DNA of 64,000 nt, taken from positions 1 to 64,000 of the forward strand of contig DJSW01000029.1 in NCBI GenBank assembly GCA_002439085.1, in the 5' to 3' direction. A model generated the notes under the pieces. It worked only from the letters and a program-made list of their open reading frames with translations. It was not told where the DNA came from and ran no database searches. The DNA is from Alphaproteobacteria bacterium UBA6324. GTDB taxonomy: Bacteria > Pseudomonadota > Alphaproteobacteria > CAAGCB01 > CAG-977. The position numbers were made by a program, and so were the translations under genes. The number at the start of each line of letters is the position of its first letter. Position 1 is the stretch's first letter. This document shows, piece after piece, positions 51,439 through 60,537 of the stretch.

Positions 51439-52377
51439 ATGATGAAACGGTTATTTTCAACGGCCGTCGTTCTGGGGCTGGCCGCTTGCGCGTCGGCTCA
51501 GACGGCCGATAAAAAGCCCGAATGGATCAACGACCCCTACGCCGTCTGCGCCAAGGACGAATTGTGCGCCGTCGGCACGGGGACGCGCCCCGCGTTGGCG
51601 GAAGCGTCCGCCCGCGCCGGATTGGCCAAGGTGTTTGAAGCCCGAATCAAATCAACTTTTGAATCCGAAGAACGGCAGGACGACACCGGTTCGTATTCCA
51701 AAGCGCGCGATTACGTTTCCGAAACGGCCGACGTTTTGTTGAACGCCGTCGAGATCCGGAAAACGCATACGGACGGCAAGGACGTATATGCTCTGGCTGT
51801 TTTGGACAAACCCGTCGCCGCCCGCATGACGCGCGAGGAAATCTTTGACACTGACCAGAAAATGGCGGCGCTGCTGAACGAAGATTCGCCGGCCGCCGCG
51901 CTGAAGCTGGAAAAAATGTACGAACAACGCCGCGGTTTGAACCAACGCTATATCGTTTTGACCGGTTCGCCGATGGCCGAAACCGTCACCTATAATCAGG
52001 TGTACGGCAATAAAAAGGCGCGCGTCGGCAAACATAAAATCTTTTTGACGGTCGAAGGAAAGGCCGCCAAATCGTTTGATCAGGCCGTCCGCAGCGTGTT
52101 AAAGGAAAACGGTTACACGTTCGCCGGATACGCGTCGGAACAAACGCCGAAAGTCGTCGTGTCCCTGCAATCCGAACGCCGTTTTTTGAAAATCGAAGGC
52201 TTTGTCAAATACGATTTCCACTTTACGATGAAAGCACCCGACAAAACAGGCGCCGTCGTCGAAGTGCTGGCCGCGACGTTCACGGAATCGGGATTGAGCG
52301 AAAAGCAGGCGTACGCGCAGGCTTTGGAATCGCTGAAAGCCTACCTGAACGAAAACATTTTGAATTTGAGTTTCTAA
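51439..52377 (+). CDS. LPP20-family lipoprotein
   Basis: ATG 51439 or 51442 (MMKRLFSTAVVLGLAACAS) gives a lipoprotein with Cys at LAAC. The LPP20 pattern is clear: KPEWINDPYAVCAKDELCAVGTGTRPALAEASARAGLAKVFEARI. After it, a domain of about 180 residues contains LTVEGKAAKSFDQAVRSVLKENGYTFAG and FTESGLSEKQAYAQALESLKAYL. It may be a second beta domain. It ends 16 bases before the LpoB-like gene. Probably an outer-membrane partner of that protein. Confidence 0.8.
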   Translation: MMKRLFSTAVVLGLAACASAQTADKKPEWINDPYAVCAKDELCAVGTGTRPALAEASARAGLAKVFEARIKSTFESEERQDDTGSYSKARDYVSETADVLLNAVEIRKTHTDGKDVYALAVLDKPVAARMTREEIFDTDQKMAALLNEDSPAAALKLEKMYEQRRGLNQRYIVLTGSPMAETVTYNQVYGNKKARVGKHKIFLTVEGKAAKSFDQAVRSVLKENGYTFAGYASEQTPKVVVSLQSERRFLKIEGFVKYDFHFTMKAPDKTGAVVEVLAATFTESGLSEKQAYAQALESLKAYLNENILNLSF

Positions 52378-52393
52378 CAAAGGAAAGCATCCC

Positions 52394-53008
52394 ATGAAAA
52401 AATCTTTTATCGTCCTGCTGACGGCGTCCGTTTTGGCGCTGCAGGGATGTTCCGGGTTCAAAGCCGAACGCCTGTCCACGGCCGAAGGCGACGCCAAAGC
52501 CATGGAAATCACAGACGAATGGCTGTTGACGGACACACAGAACACCATCAAGGAAATCATGCAGAAAATGGACAACAACCGCGGATTTCAGCGTTACCTG
52601 AACACCCTCGGTCACCGTCCCAAAGTATTCATCGCCGAAGTCCAGAACGAAACGTCGGAAGCGTATTTCCCCATTGACGACATGAACGACGAATTTTTGC
52701 AGCAAATCTCTGAAACCGGCGATTTCCGGCTGATCGACGCCGCCGCGCGCGACCGCATCTTGAAAGAAATCCGCTATCAGAACGAAGGCATGGTCAAAAC
52801 GTCCGACATCCGCAAAATCGGCAAACAGACCGGCGCGGAACTGCTGATTTTCGGCGCCGTCCGCATGAACCCGAAAACCCTGAACGGCAAAACGATCAAG
52901 GAATACACCGTCAACCTGCGCTTTACGGAAATCGAATCCGGCGAAGAAGTCGCCCGTATGCGCGCTACGGTTTCCAAATATTCCAAACGCGGCGGTTTCG
53001 GCTGGTAA
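52394..53008 (+). CDS. LpoB-like penicillin-binding protein activator lipoprotein
   Basis: MKKSFIVLLTASVLALQGCSG is a lipoprotein signal with lipobox LQGC. The 204-residue protein then has HRPKVFIAEVQNETSEAYFPIDDMNDEFLQQISETGDFRLIDAAARDRILKEIRYQ and GKQTGAELLIFGAVRM, which follow the LpoB/COG3417 fold. In E. coli, LpoB spans the periplasm and activates PBP1b. It ends the operon and is followed by a strong terminator. Confidence 0.85.
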   Translation: MKKSFIVLLTASVLALQGCSGFKAERLSTAEGDAKAMEITDEWLLTDTQNTIKEIMQKMDNNRGFQRYLNTLGHRPKVFIAEVQNETSEAYFPIDDMNDEFLQQISETGDFRLIDAAARDRILKEIRYQNEGMVKTSDIRKIGKQTGAELLIFGAVRMNPKTLNGKTIKEYTVNLRFTEIESGEEVARMRATVSKYSKRGGFGW

Positions 53009-53031
53009 TCCCCGCCGCTTCCGCAAAACCG

Positions 53032-53064
53032 AAAAGCCTTTCCCGTCGGGAAAGGCTTTTTTTT
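53032..53064 (+). terminator. Strong intrinsic terminator of the lipoprotein operon
   Basis: A 13-bp stem, AAAAGCCTTTCCC (53032-53044) with GGGAAAGGCTTTT (53048-53060), is followed by T to 53064. It separates the lipoprotein operon from the RADAR genes. Confidence 0.95.
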
Positions 53065-53102
53065 CATATCCGGACAAGCAACCCTGACTCGCATATCGCC
53101 GA

Positions 53103-53163
53103 TTGACAAAAACCTTTACTTTCACAATCAAAACGGATAGCATTTTCCAAAATCATCCGTTTT
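53103..53163 (+). promoter_or_regulatory. Leader of the RADAR operon: -35-like TTGACA and a 9-bp inverted repeat
   Basis: TTGACA lies at 53103-53108, but no good -10 follows at the usual distance. AAAACGGAT (53130-53138) and ATCCGTTTT (53155-53163) form a perfect inverted repeat with a 16-base spacer, ending 12 bases before the ribosome-binding site GGAGGAGGG (53176-53184). It could be an operator or an RNA hairpin controlling the defence genes. The 53065-53190 gap holds nothing else. Confidence 0.5.
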
Positions 53164-53190
53164 ATCTATATTTCCGGAGGAGGGAAAATC

Positions 53191-55821
53191 ATGGAATTCG
53201 ATTGGAGCCGCATCACCAAACCCGTATTGGAAAACAAAGATGGCCTGTTGGCGGAAAACGCTGATGCTATTCCCAAACTATGCAAGAGTGACGACGCTTC
53301 GGAAACGGAAAAAAACAAAGTCATCTGTATCATCGGCGATCGCGGATGCGGTAAAACGTCCCTGCTGCGTTCCGTTATGAAAGAGCTGAAGAACCAAAAA
53401 ACAAACGGCAAGGACTCCGATTTTTATGTCACCAACCTAATCGACCCCAGCATTTTCGACGATTCCCTGTCCATCAACGAATTTTTCATCAGTGTACTTG
53501 CTGATGAAATCAAAAATACTCCTGTGGACGACTGCCGTTCCGGTTGGAACAGCGAACGCAATAACAATCGCCTTAATTTTAACAACAAGCTGGATGAAAT
53601 CATGAATGTCATCGCGGACCTCAAATCCAACAAAGAACGTTTTTACGAGGAACGCCACACCGCCGACATTGTTTCCAGCATCCAAAACCGGTCGAAATTC
53701 AAACACCTGTTGCATGAATTCATCGAATTGTTTTATGCGGTCAAAGGATATTTCCAAAAACCAAAAATGGTCGTTTGCATTGACGATCTGGATCTGGTTG
53801 AAAACAAGCATATTTACCAAATGATCGAGGACATTCAAAAATGGCTGAACGGGAATTGCATCGTTTTGCTGGCGTTCCGTGAAATCCAGCTGTTGAACGC
53901 CATTCAAGACCACCTGATCACGCAAAACACACAGCTTTTAGAAAAAAACATTTTTTCGATGGCGGAAATCAAAGACCAGTCATTGCAGTTTTATGAAAAA
54001 CAATTCCCCGTTTCCCGCCGTTTTTACCTGCGCGGACAACAAGAATTTTTCAGCGAATCCCCCGCGACGGTTTTACATCCTTTTTTCAAAGATACAACAT
54101 CTGAATCCGAATTTTCGGAAACGTTGAAAAAGGATTTTCCCAATATGGATCTGCACGGTCTTATGTCAAAGCTGGTGCGCGACAAACTGGCTCTGCCGTT
54201 GGATCCGATTGATGAAAAGGAAAAAGTTCACCTGATCTATCCGAACGGATTGCGCGAAATTCTGGCGTTCATCCGTATGATGATGGAAATGAAAGAGATC
54301 CGCAATAATGATGAATTGTTAAAGGACAATTTAAAAGAAAACCTGAAAATATACCGGAACTATATCCTTTATCGGGCGAAGGTGAATCTGAACACAAAAT
54401 ATTTTCCTATTTTAGATGAATGGCTGAAAACGAGCGTAAAAAATAAAAACTATTATATTTGTTCCCAAATTAATTTAATTTTGAAAAGCGTATCAAAAGG
54501 GCTTAACTTTCCATCAGAAAATGGATTTTTGGTGATTGAATCCGTTCAATCCTACAACGTCACGGTCGGCGACGTGATACGTTTTTTGAATGAATTGAAA
54601 AGCCGCTGCGCCTTTGACGAAGACATCATGTATTTTTGTTATCTTATCAAAGTTTTATATTCCATTGAACTGCTAACCGCATACTTGGATTTAAAGGCCG
54701 AAGATTTAAATAAAATCGTCGATGCCCCTGCTGACAGTGATGAGGATGAGGACGTCGGCGATAACGCCGAGGAGAATGAACGCAACAATAAAGAGAATGA
54801 AAGTAGCGACACGAACAATAAGAAAGAAGAGATCAACGCTACCCGCGAAAGTGACGAATTTTGTTTTCCGAACACACCATACAGCGAATTGATCAACTGC
54901 ACATTCATGCCAAATGATTTCCAATATGTGCCTATATGGCGTTCATCCAATGCAATTGATTATATCTCAATTTCAAATGATGAAAATGAAACCGAAGTAG
55001 AAAGGAAAAAGAAAGAACTACAGGAATTTGCCGGACAAATTGCCTATTCCCGTATTATGAGAAAAAGCCAAATTTGGGATGAAACACGGCCAGAATCATC
55101 CGGAACCAGCGGATTCTACAGATTCAGACCGCTGTATCACGACCAGATTTTCCTGCCGTCCGAAATGGAAAAGAAAAATAAAATCAATTACCGCGCGGAT
55201 CCCTTTTCGGCCGTTTTGAAAAAATCCTATCTGCAAACGGCGGAACAAAACAAAGCGTATGTGTTTTATTCGCTGTTTGACGTGGACGCGTTTATGCGGG
55301 TAACTTTTTATAACAAAAAGAAAAAAGGGTATCGTGAATATATTTACAGAAAGATCAACCGGCTTCTCTGTAACAAAACCGATGGAGAAATGCATTCCCC
55401 GTATGAAGAAGCGTTAAGACTGTCGATTTCACATCTTTATCCTATCGAGCTTTCCGTCAAAGAAGTTTTTGATGATAAATTTATTAACTTGATTGCCTCG
55501 GTAAAAGAGTATCCTCCAATCTCTCCCAAAAAAGAGAACGTTGAAAAAACGGAGATTGAAAATAAGAACGTTCCCCTCACTCTCTCTCCCTTTGTAAAAA
55601 AGAGCGTTGAAAGACTTCTCAAACAAAACATCAACGTATGGCGTGAATGGGCGGGAATCATCTGCAGATTTTCCGAATTGACCGCTGAAGACAAAGTGCG
55701 TGCCCAAAAAATGCGCAACAATCTCAACCTTAAAAACCGTCGCAAACTGTGGAAATCGGACATTGCTGATTTCACCTACTTCCTTGAAAAATATCCGAAA
55801 TTGGCGGATATGCTGCAATGA
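53191..55821 (+). CDS. rdrA: RdrA-like ATPase of a RADAR anti-phage system
   Basis: The 876-residue cytoplasmic protein has a P-loop NTPase domain: Walker A GDRGCGKTS at 49-57 and Walker B MVVCIDDLDL at 193-202, followed by GNCIVLLAFRE, the KAP/AAA+-like sensor region. The long helical C-terminal part (about 350-876) has a low-complexity acidic insert at about 510-550 (SDEDEDVGDN, EENERNNKEN). Size and the immediate partner, an adenosine deaminase joined by an ATGA overlap, match RdrA. RdrA forms rings that work with RdrB in RADAR (Phage Restriction by an Adenosine Deaminase Acting on RNA), where deamination of adenosine nucleotides or RNA limits infection. The DNA from about 54300 to 55600 is visibly more AT-rich than its neighbours, suggesting acquisition. 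Other KAP-type ATPase families were considered, but the partner decides. Confidence 0.85.
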   Translation: MEFDWSRITKPVLENKDGLLAENADAIPKLCKSDDASETEKNKVICIIGDRGCGKTSLLRSVMKELKNQKTNGKDSDFYVTNLIDPSIFDDSLSINEFFISVLADEIKNTPVDDCRSGWNSERNNNRLNFNNKLDEIMNVIADLKSNKERFYEERHTADIVSSIQNRSKFKHLLHEFIELFYAVKGYFQKPKMVVCIDDLDLVENKHIYQMIEDIQKWLNGNCIVLLAFREIQLLNAIQDHLITQNTQLLEKNIFSMAEIKDQSLQFYEKQFPVSRRFYLRGQQEFFSESPATVLHPFFKDTTSESEFSETLKKDFPNMDLHGLMSKLVRDKLALPLDPIDEKEKVHLIYPNGLREILAFIRMMMEMKEIRNNDELLKDNLKENLKIYRNYILYRAKVNLNTKYFPILDEWLKTSVKNKNYYICSQINLILKSVSKGLNFPSENGFLVIESVQSYNVTVGDVIRFLNELKSRCAFDEDIMYFCYLIKVLYSIELLTAYLDLKAEDLNKIVDAPADSDEDEDVGDNAEENERNNKENESSDTNNKKEEINATRESDEFCFPNTPYSELINCTFMPNDFQYVPIWRSSNAIDYISISNDENETEVERKKKELQEFAGQIAYSRIMRKSQIWDETRPESSGTSGFYRFRPLYHDQIFLPSEMEKKNKINYRADPFSAVLKKSYLQTAEQNKAYVFYSLFDVDAFMRVTFYNKKKKGYREYIYRKINRLLCNKTDGEMHSPYEEALRLSISHLYPIELSVKEVFDDKFINLIASVKEYPPISPKKENVEKTEIENKNVPLTLSPFVKKSVERLLKQNINVWREWAGIICRFSELTAEDKVRAQKMRNNLNLKNRRKLWKSDIADFTYFLEKYPKLADMLQ

Positions 55822-58163
55822 AGAATCTGGAACGTCTGATCCGTTGTGTTTATAAGGACGCCGATTTCGACCGGTTGTGTGAAAGATTTTCCACAACCGG
55901 TTACCGGCCGGGGACGGCGTTCGACCTTTGCGAATCCGACGTTTACCAATCGATTGAAAAACGGTATCTATATCTGTACCCGTCCAATTATTCGCCGGCG
56001 GTTTTGCGAAACATTGTGTCAACGGTAATCGGCGACAAACGACCGTTTTTCGCAGACGAGCTGTTTAAAATCGCGGCCGACAGATTGTTGATCGAAAAAG
56101 ACGGCCGCGTCGAAGTCAAATTCGACGATCTGTTGGTTTGGAACGATTTCATCAACGTCGCGCCGCCGGATGTGTATGTCGCCGCCCGCGCGCCGCGCTG
56201 CCAAGAACGATGTTTTCTGATACGTCACGACAACGAACGGCTTTACCGTATTTTGCAGCGTATCGGCGTCGCCGAAAACCATATGCACTTGAACGCTTCG
56301 GGCTATTCGACGGAACTTAACCGATTCGCATTCATATATAAGGAAATTGTCGCGGGCAAGAAAAATCCCGAGCATAAGAAAAAATCTGCACATAAAAAGA
56401 AATTCGACGACCTTGTTTATTTGAAAACAAAAATGCTTCGCCTGTTTTTGGAAACGTTTCTGCAAAACGAAGAAGACGAAAATGTTTCACAAAGCCTGAT
56501 GTCGGTTGTAAAAGCCAAATCCTATATCGAATTGGAGCCGTACAAAACCGATTTTGACGCGATGCGGCGGCGTTTGTATGAAACACATTCGGACAAAATG
56601 AGCAAAGGTCTTGAAACGGTATATTCCATTGAACGCGGCTTTTTACGGAAATGCTTTGAAAATATCGCGGCCATGCCTTTGTTCGTCAGGGATTTGTTCA
56701 ACCTGTATCTGGTCGGATCGACGCAAATCCATTTTCAATTCGCACTGGACAACACCGGCATGGGGTTTGAAAAATTCCAAGATCGGCAAGACCGCAAAGA
56801 TTTGTACGCCGAACGTTTCAATAAAAAATGGAACGACCTGCTGTATCAAAGCGTCGCCGACAAATATTCGGAAGAGGATGTTGTTTCATCCATTGAATGC
56901 CGGATTACACCCCGATCCGGCCGCGCATTGGAAACGCTGGACGATTCCTTGCGGCAGGCTTTCCAAAACGCCAGCGGCAAAAAAGACAACGTCCGGTTGG
57001 GGTATATTTTTCATTTTATCAAACGTCAGCCGGACAAAAAACTTTCCGCCTGCGACGCGCGCCGAAGACAAGAAAGGGAGCTGGAAAAACATACGCGCCC
57101 CGTTCTCAAACTGCTGCAATCGGGATATTCCCGTTTATTGATCGGCATTGACGCGGCCGGCGACGAATTGAACGCCCGCCCCGAATTGTTCGCCCCGCAT
57201 TTCCGGCGATGCCGCCAGATCAAGCCGGATTTGCATTTCACCTATCACGCGGGCGAAGTGTATGTGTCGCTGTGTTCCGGATTGCGCGCGATTTATGAAA
57301 CGGTCGAGTTTTTGAATTTTCGCCGCGGCGACCGGTTGGGACACGCGCTGGCCTTGGGCGCCGATCCGCAGCAGCTGGCCGAAACCAGAATGAGGCGCGT
57401 TGCCATTCAGACCGGCGAATATCTGGACAATCTGGCGTGGATGTATTTCATGCTGATCCAAAGCGGCGACCATCCGGCACAGGCGTTCCAGCTGGCCGAC
57501 CGGTTCAACACCGTGCGCGATTTGCTGTTCGGCGGTCGGGAACCGTACAGAAACATCGACATCGGAACCTATGTTTCATCGTGGCATTTGCGCGCCGGCG
57601 CGTCGGCACTTCATTTCGACAGCAACACCCCCGTCCGTTTGGTGAAATACGATTGGCGGCAAAACGGCGAATGCGAATTTTACGATGACGCGCTGCAAAA
57701 CGAAACGGCGCAAAAGCTTCACTTTACATATCTGTATGATGACACTTACGCCAAACTGCGTCAAAAAACCGTCATGATCAATGCGGACGGATTTTATCTG
57801 GACTGCCTGCGCGTTTGCCAAAACCTGTTAAAGAAAAACATCGCCGACAAAGGAATCGCGGTCGAAGTCAACCCGTCGTCCAACCGCAAAATCGCGCCGA
57901 TCGACAATTTCGCCGACCTGCCTTTGTTCCATTTGAACGGCCACCGGCTTTATTCGCTTGAAAACCGGCCGGATTTCGACATCCCCGTATCGGTTAACAC
58001 AGATGACAGCGCCGTGTTCCAAACGAACATGGGCATGGAATACGCGATCGTCGCCAAAGCATTGGACGAAAGCGGCGTCCGGCCGGAAGAAATTTACGAT
58101 TACATCGAATATCTGGGCAAAAATTCCGCGGAACAGAACTTTGCCAACACCGGCCGTTCGTGA
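55818..58163 (+). CDS. rdrB: RdrB-like adenosine deaminase of a RADAR anti-phage system
   Basis: The 781-residue protein carries all metal and catalytic motifs of the adenosine deaminase superfamily, widely spaced as in RdrB: the first zinc HxH in AENHMHL (His 155, His 157), HAGE (His 477, Glu 480), RLGHAL (His 509), and NTDDSAVF (Asp 729, Asp 730). The site is therefore intact and probably active. The large insertions between motifs are typical of RdrB and absent from ordinary Add enzymes of about 330 residues. The ATG overlaps the rdrA stop, so the two are made in step. No accessory RADAR gene (for example a SLATT or Csx27-like membrane protein) lies next to it. An EamA transporter with its own promoter follows. 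Confidence 0.87.
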   Translation: MKNLERLIRCVYKDADFDRLCERFSTTGYRPGTAFDLCESDVYQSIEKRYLYLYPSNYSPAVLRNIVSTVIGDKRPFFADELFKIAADRLLIEKDGRVEVKFDDLLVWNDFINVAPPDVYVAARAPRCQERCFLIRHDNERLYRILQRIGVAENHMHLNASGYSTELNRFAFIYKEIVAGKKNPEHKKKSAHKKKFDDLVYLKTKMLRLFLETFLQNEEDENVSQSLMSVVKAKSYIELEPYKTDFDAMRRRLYETHSDKMSKGLETVYSIERGFLRKCFENIAAMPLFVRDLFNLYLVGSTQIHFQFALDNTGMGFEKFQDRQDRKDLYAERFNKKWNDLLYQSVADKYSEEDVVSSIECRITPRSGRALETLDDSLRQAFQNASGKKDNVRLGYIFHFIKRQPDKKLSACDARRRQERELEKHTRPVLKLLQSGYSRLLIGIDAAGDELNARPELFAPHFRRCRQIKPDLHFTYHAGEVYVSLCSGLRAIYETVEFLNFRRGDRLGHALALGADPQQLAETRMRRVAIQTGEYLDNLAWMYFMLIQSGDHPAQAFQLADRFNTVRDLLFGGREPYRNIDIGTYVSSWHLRAGASALHFDSNTPVRLVKYDWRQNGECEFYDDALQNETAQKLHFTYLYDDTYAKLRQKTVMINADGFYLDCLRVCQNLLKKNIADKGIAVEVNPSSNRKIAPIDNFADLPLFHLNGHRLYSLENRPDFDIPVSVNTDDSAVFQTNMGMEYAIVAKALDESGVRPEEIYDYIEYLGKNSAEQNFANTGRS

Positions 58164-58173
58164 TTTTTCCCGC

Positions 58174-58202
58174 TTGACAGCGGCGGGCGGAAATCCTATC
58201 TT
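58174..58202 (+). promoter_or_regulatory. Consensus promoter of the EamA transporter
   Basis: TTGACA (58174-58179), a 17-base spacer and TATCTT (58197-58202) lie 31 bases upstream of the ATG at 58234. A hairpin (GCGGAAA with TTTCCGC, 58187-58207) overlaps the -10. Confidence 0.8.
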
Positions 58203-58233
58203 TCCGCCGCTTAGTCACTGGGAGGGTTGGATT

Positions 58234-59133
58234 ATGACCAGAAAAACCAAAGGCGTGATGCTGGGAATCGCCGGAACGTGCGCGTACGGGACGAACCCGC
58301 TGTTCGCCCTGCCGCTGTACAAACTGGGGTTCGGCGTCAATTCCGTTTTATTCTACCGTTATTTGTTCGCGCTGATCCTGTACGGGTTGTGGGTGACGGT
58401 CGTTAAAAAACATTCACTGAAGATTTCGGGACGGCAAGCGTTGTTTCTGATCCCGCTGGGCGTTATTTTTTCGATGTCGTCGCTGACCCTGTTCATGAGC
58501 TACAATTACATCGGCGCGGGCATCGCTTCGACCATTCTGTTTATCTATCCGATCATGGTCGCGATCATCATGTCCGTGTTTTTCAAAGAAAAGCTGTCCA
58601 TGCGCACCATTGGCGCGATCGTTCTGACCACGGCGGGCATTTCCATGTTTTACGAAGGAAAAAACGGCGAAACGCTGAATATGTACGGTTTCTTTTTGGT
58701 GATGATGTCGGCGCTGAGCTACGCGCTATACATGATCGCACTGAAAAAGTTGCCCGCCCTGCACCACATTCCTTATACGACGCTGACGTTTTACGTCATG
58801 CTGTTCGGCATTTTCGTTTTCGCGTTCAATCTGGCGACGGGGGCGGAGCACATCGCGCGGCTGGACACGCCGTTCATTTGGGGGTGTGTGCTGGGCGTCG
58901 CGCTGTTCCCGACGATCGTGTCGCTGGAAACGATGACGATCACGATCAAGTTGATCGGCCCGACGCTGTCGGCGATTTTGGGCGCGCTGGAACCCGTGAC
59001 CGCCGTCGTCATCAGCGTTGCGTTGTTCGGCGAAGCGATGACGTTGAAAATCGCGGCGGGGATCGTTTTGATTTTGTCCGCCGTGTTCCTGATCGTTTGG
59101 AAAGGCAAAAAGAAAATCAAGGCGAAAGCCTGA
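58234..59133 (+). CDS. EamA/DMT-family transporter
   Basis: ATG 58234 has GGGAGGG (58220-58226) upstream, giving 299 residues. The longer frame back to 57958 lies inside rdrB. There are ten hydrophobic segments in two five-helix halves: the first opens with KGVMLGIAGTCAYGTNPLFALPLYKLG, the second with YGFFLVMMSALSYALYMIAL and ends GALEPVTAVVISVALFGEAMT. The latter is the conserved EamA box. Such proteins move metabolites or drugs across the inner membrane, and the substrate is unknown. It has its own promoter, so it is probably not part of RADAR. Confidence 0.88.
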   Translation: MTRKTKGVMLGIAGTCAYGTNPLFALPLYKLGFGVNSVLFYRYLFALILYGLWVTVVKKHSLKISGRQALFLIPLGVIFSMSSLTLFMSYNYIGAGIASTILFIYPIMVAIIMSVFFKEKLSMRTIGAIVLTTAGISMFYEGKNGETLNMYGFFLVMMSALSYALYMIALKKLPALHHIPYTTLTFYVMLFGIFVFAFNLATGAEHIARLDTPFIWGCVLGVALFPTIVSLETMTITIKLIGPTLSAILGALEPVTAVVISVALFGEAMTLKIAAGIVLILSAVFLIVWKGKKKIKAKA

Positions 59134-59140
59134 AAAAACG

Positions 59141-59171
59141 AAAAAGCCCCGACAATGAAGCGGGGCTTTTT
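59141..59171. terminator. Bidirectional terminator between the EamA gene and tyrS
   Basis: AAAAAGCCCCG (59141-59151) pairs with CGGGGCTTTTT (59161-59171), with T-runs on both strands. It serves two converging genes. Confidence 0.92.
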
Positions 59172-59199
59172 CTTTATTTTTTCTGCGGGCGGCGGGAAA

Positions 59200-60447
59200 T
59201 CAGCCCTTGACCAGACCGTGTTTTTTCTTGCCGACGGACAGTTTGATTTGGCCGTCTTTCAAATCGGCGACGGTCAGGACGATGTTTTCGCCCGACACGG
59301 CCGCGTCGTTGATTTTCACGCCGTTTTGCGCGATCAGGCGTTTTGCCTCGCCTTTGCTGGCGGTCAGCTTCAACTGCACCAACGCTTCGGTCAGCGGCAG
59401 GTTTTCGGCAAAGGCGATCACGGGCAGATCGCCGCCCGCCGCGCCTTCTTCAAACGTTTTGCGCGCGGTTTCCGCGGCGGCCGCGGCGGCCTGTTCCCCG
59501 CGGCAAAGTTTGGTGGCCTCGAACGCCAGAATCTTTTTCGCTTCGTTGATTTCCTTGTCTTTCAACGATTCCAGACGGCGCACCTCGTCCATCGGCAGGT
59601 CGGTGTAAATGCGCAGGCATTTGCCGACTTCGGCGTCGCCGATGTTGCGGAAATACTGGTAGTAATCGTAGGACGACAGCTTTTCTTCGTTGATCCAAAC
59701 GGCGTTGCCTTCGGACTTGCCCATTTTCTTGCCCGACGAATCCGTCAAAATCGGGCTGGTGAATCCGAACAGCTCGACATCGTACTTGCGCCGCCCCAGC
59801 TCCGTTCCCGACGTGATGTTGCCCCACTGATCCGACCCCGCGATTTGCGCGCGGCAACCGTATTTTTCATACAGCTGGCAGAAATCGTACCCCTGCAGCA
59901 GCTGGTAGTTGAATTCCAGAAACGTCATCTGCTGTTCGCGTTCCAAGCGGGTTTTGACGCTTTCCATCGTCAGCATCCGGTTGACCGAGTAATACGTCCC
60001 GACATCGCGCAAAAAGTCCAGATAGTTGACATCCTTGAACCAATCGTAGTTGTCGGCAATGATCGCGCCGTTTTCCGTGTCGTCGAAACGGATGAATTTG
60101 GCATAGGACGATTTCAGCCCCGCGATGTTGTGCGCGATGGTTTCGGGCGTCATGAACGGACGCAGCTTGTCTTTGCCCGACGGGTCGCCGATGCGCGATG
60201 TCGCGCCGCCGACCAGCATGATCGGCCGGTTGCCCAGTTTTTGGAACCACCGCATCATCATCACGGGCACCAGATGCCCGACGTGCAGGCTGTCGGCGGT
60301 CGGGTCGGAACCCAGATAGCCGACGGCGGGTTTTCCCGTTTTTTCGCATTCGTACAGATAAGCATCGAATCCCTCTTCGTTGGTGCACTGGTTGTAAAAA
60401 CCGCGTTCGGTCAGGATACGCAAAAATTCGGATTTGAACTGAGTCAT
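59200..60447 (-). CDS. tyrS: Tyrosyl-tRNA synthetase
   Basis: The 415-residue class I synthetase charges tRNA-Tyr. The HIGH-type motif is YLGSDPTADSLHVGHLVP, KMSKS is KKMGKSEGNAVW, and a C-terminal S4 RNA-binding domain reads LVQLKLTASKGEAKRLIAQNGVKIND. ATG 60447 is the start, since the frame's first codon at 60450 is TTG directly before it. Divergent from anmK. Confidence 0.97.
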   Translation of the reverse strand: MTQFKSEFLRILTERGFYNQCTNEEGFDAYLYECEKTGKPAVGYLGSDPTADSLHVGHLVPVMMMRWFQKLGNRPIMLVGGATSRIGDPSGKDKLRPFMTPETIAHNIAGLKSSYAKFIRFDDTENGAIIADNYDWFKDVNYLDFLRDVGTYYSVNRMLTMESVKTRLEREQQMTFLEFNYQLLQGYDFCQLYEKYGCRAQIAGSDQWGNITSGTELGRRKYDVELFGFTSPILTDSSGKKMGKSEGNAVWINEEKLSSYDYYQYFRNIGDAEVGKCLRIYTDLPMDEVRRLESLKDKEINEAKKILAFEATKLCRGEQAAAAAAETARKTFEEGAAGGDLPVIAFAENLPLTEALVQLKLTASKGEAKRLIAQNGVKINDAAVSGENIVLTVADLKDGQIKLSVGKKKHGLVKG

Positions 60448-60537
60448 CAATAAACGTCCCGTTTGGATTTTATTAAACTATTTTGCCTATATTTAACAGC
60501 AAACACCCACGAACTCAACAGCTAAAGAAGGGAAAGC

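Noticed and set aside
53191..55821. The ATPase as a stand-alone STAND/NLR-like (Avs) defence protein
   Set aside because: There are no C-terminal repeat sensors or N-terminal nuclease, and it is translationally coupled to an adenosine deaminase, which points to RADAR.
58234..59133. The EamA transporter as a third component of the RADAR system
   Set aside because: It has its own consensus promoter between the genes, and EamA transporters are common in ordinary loci.
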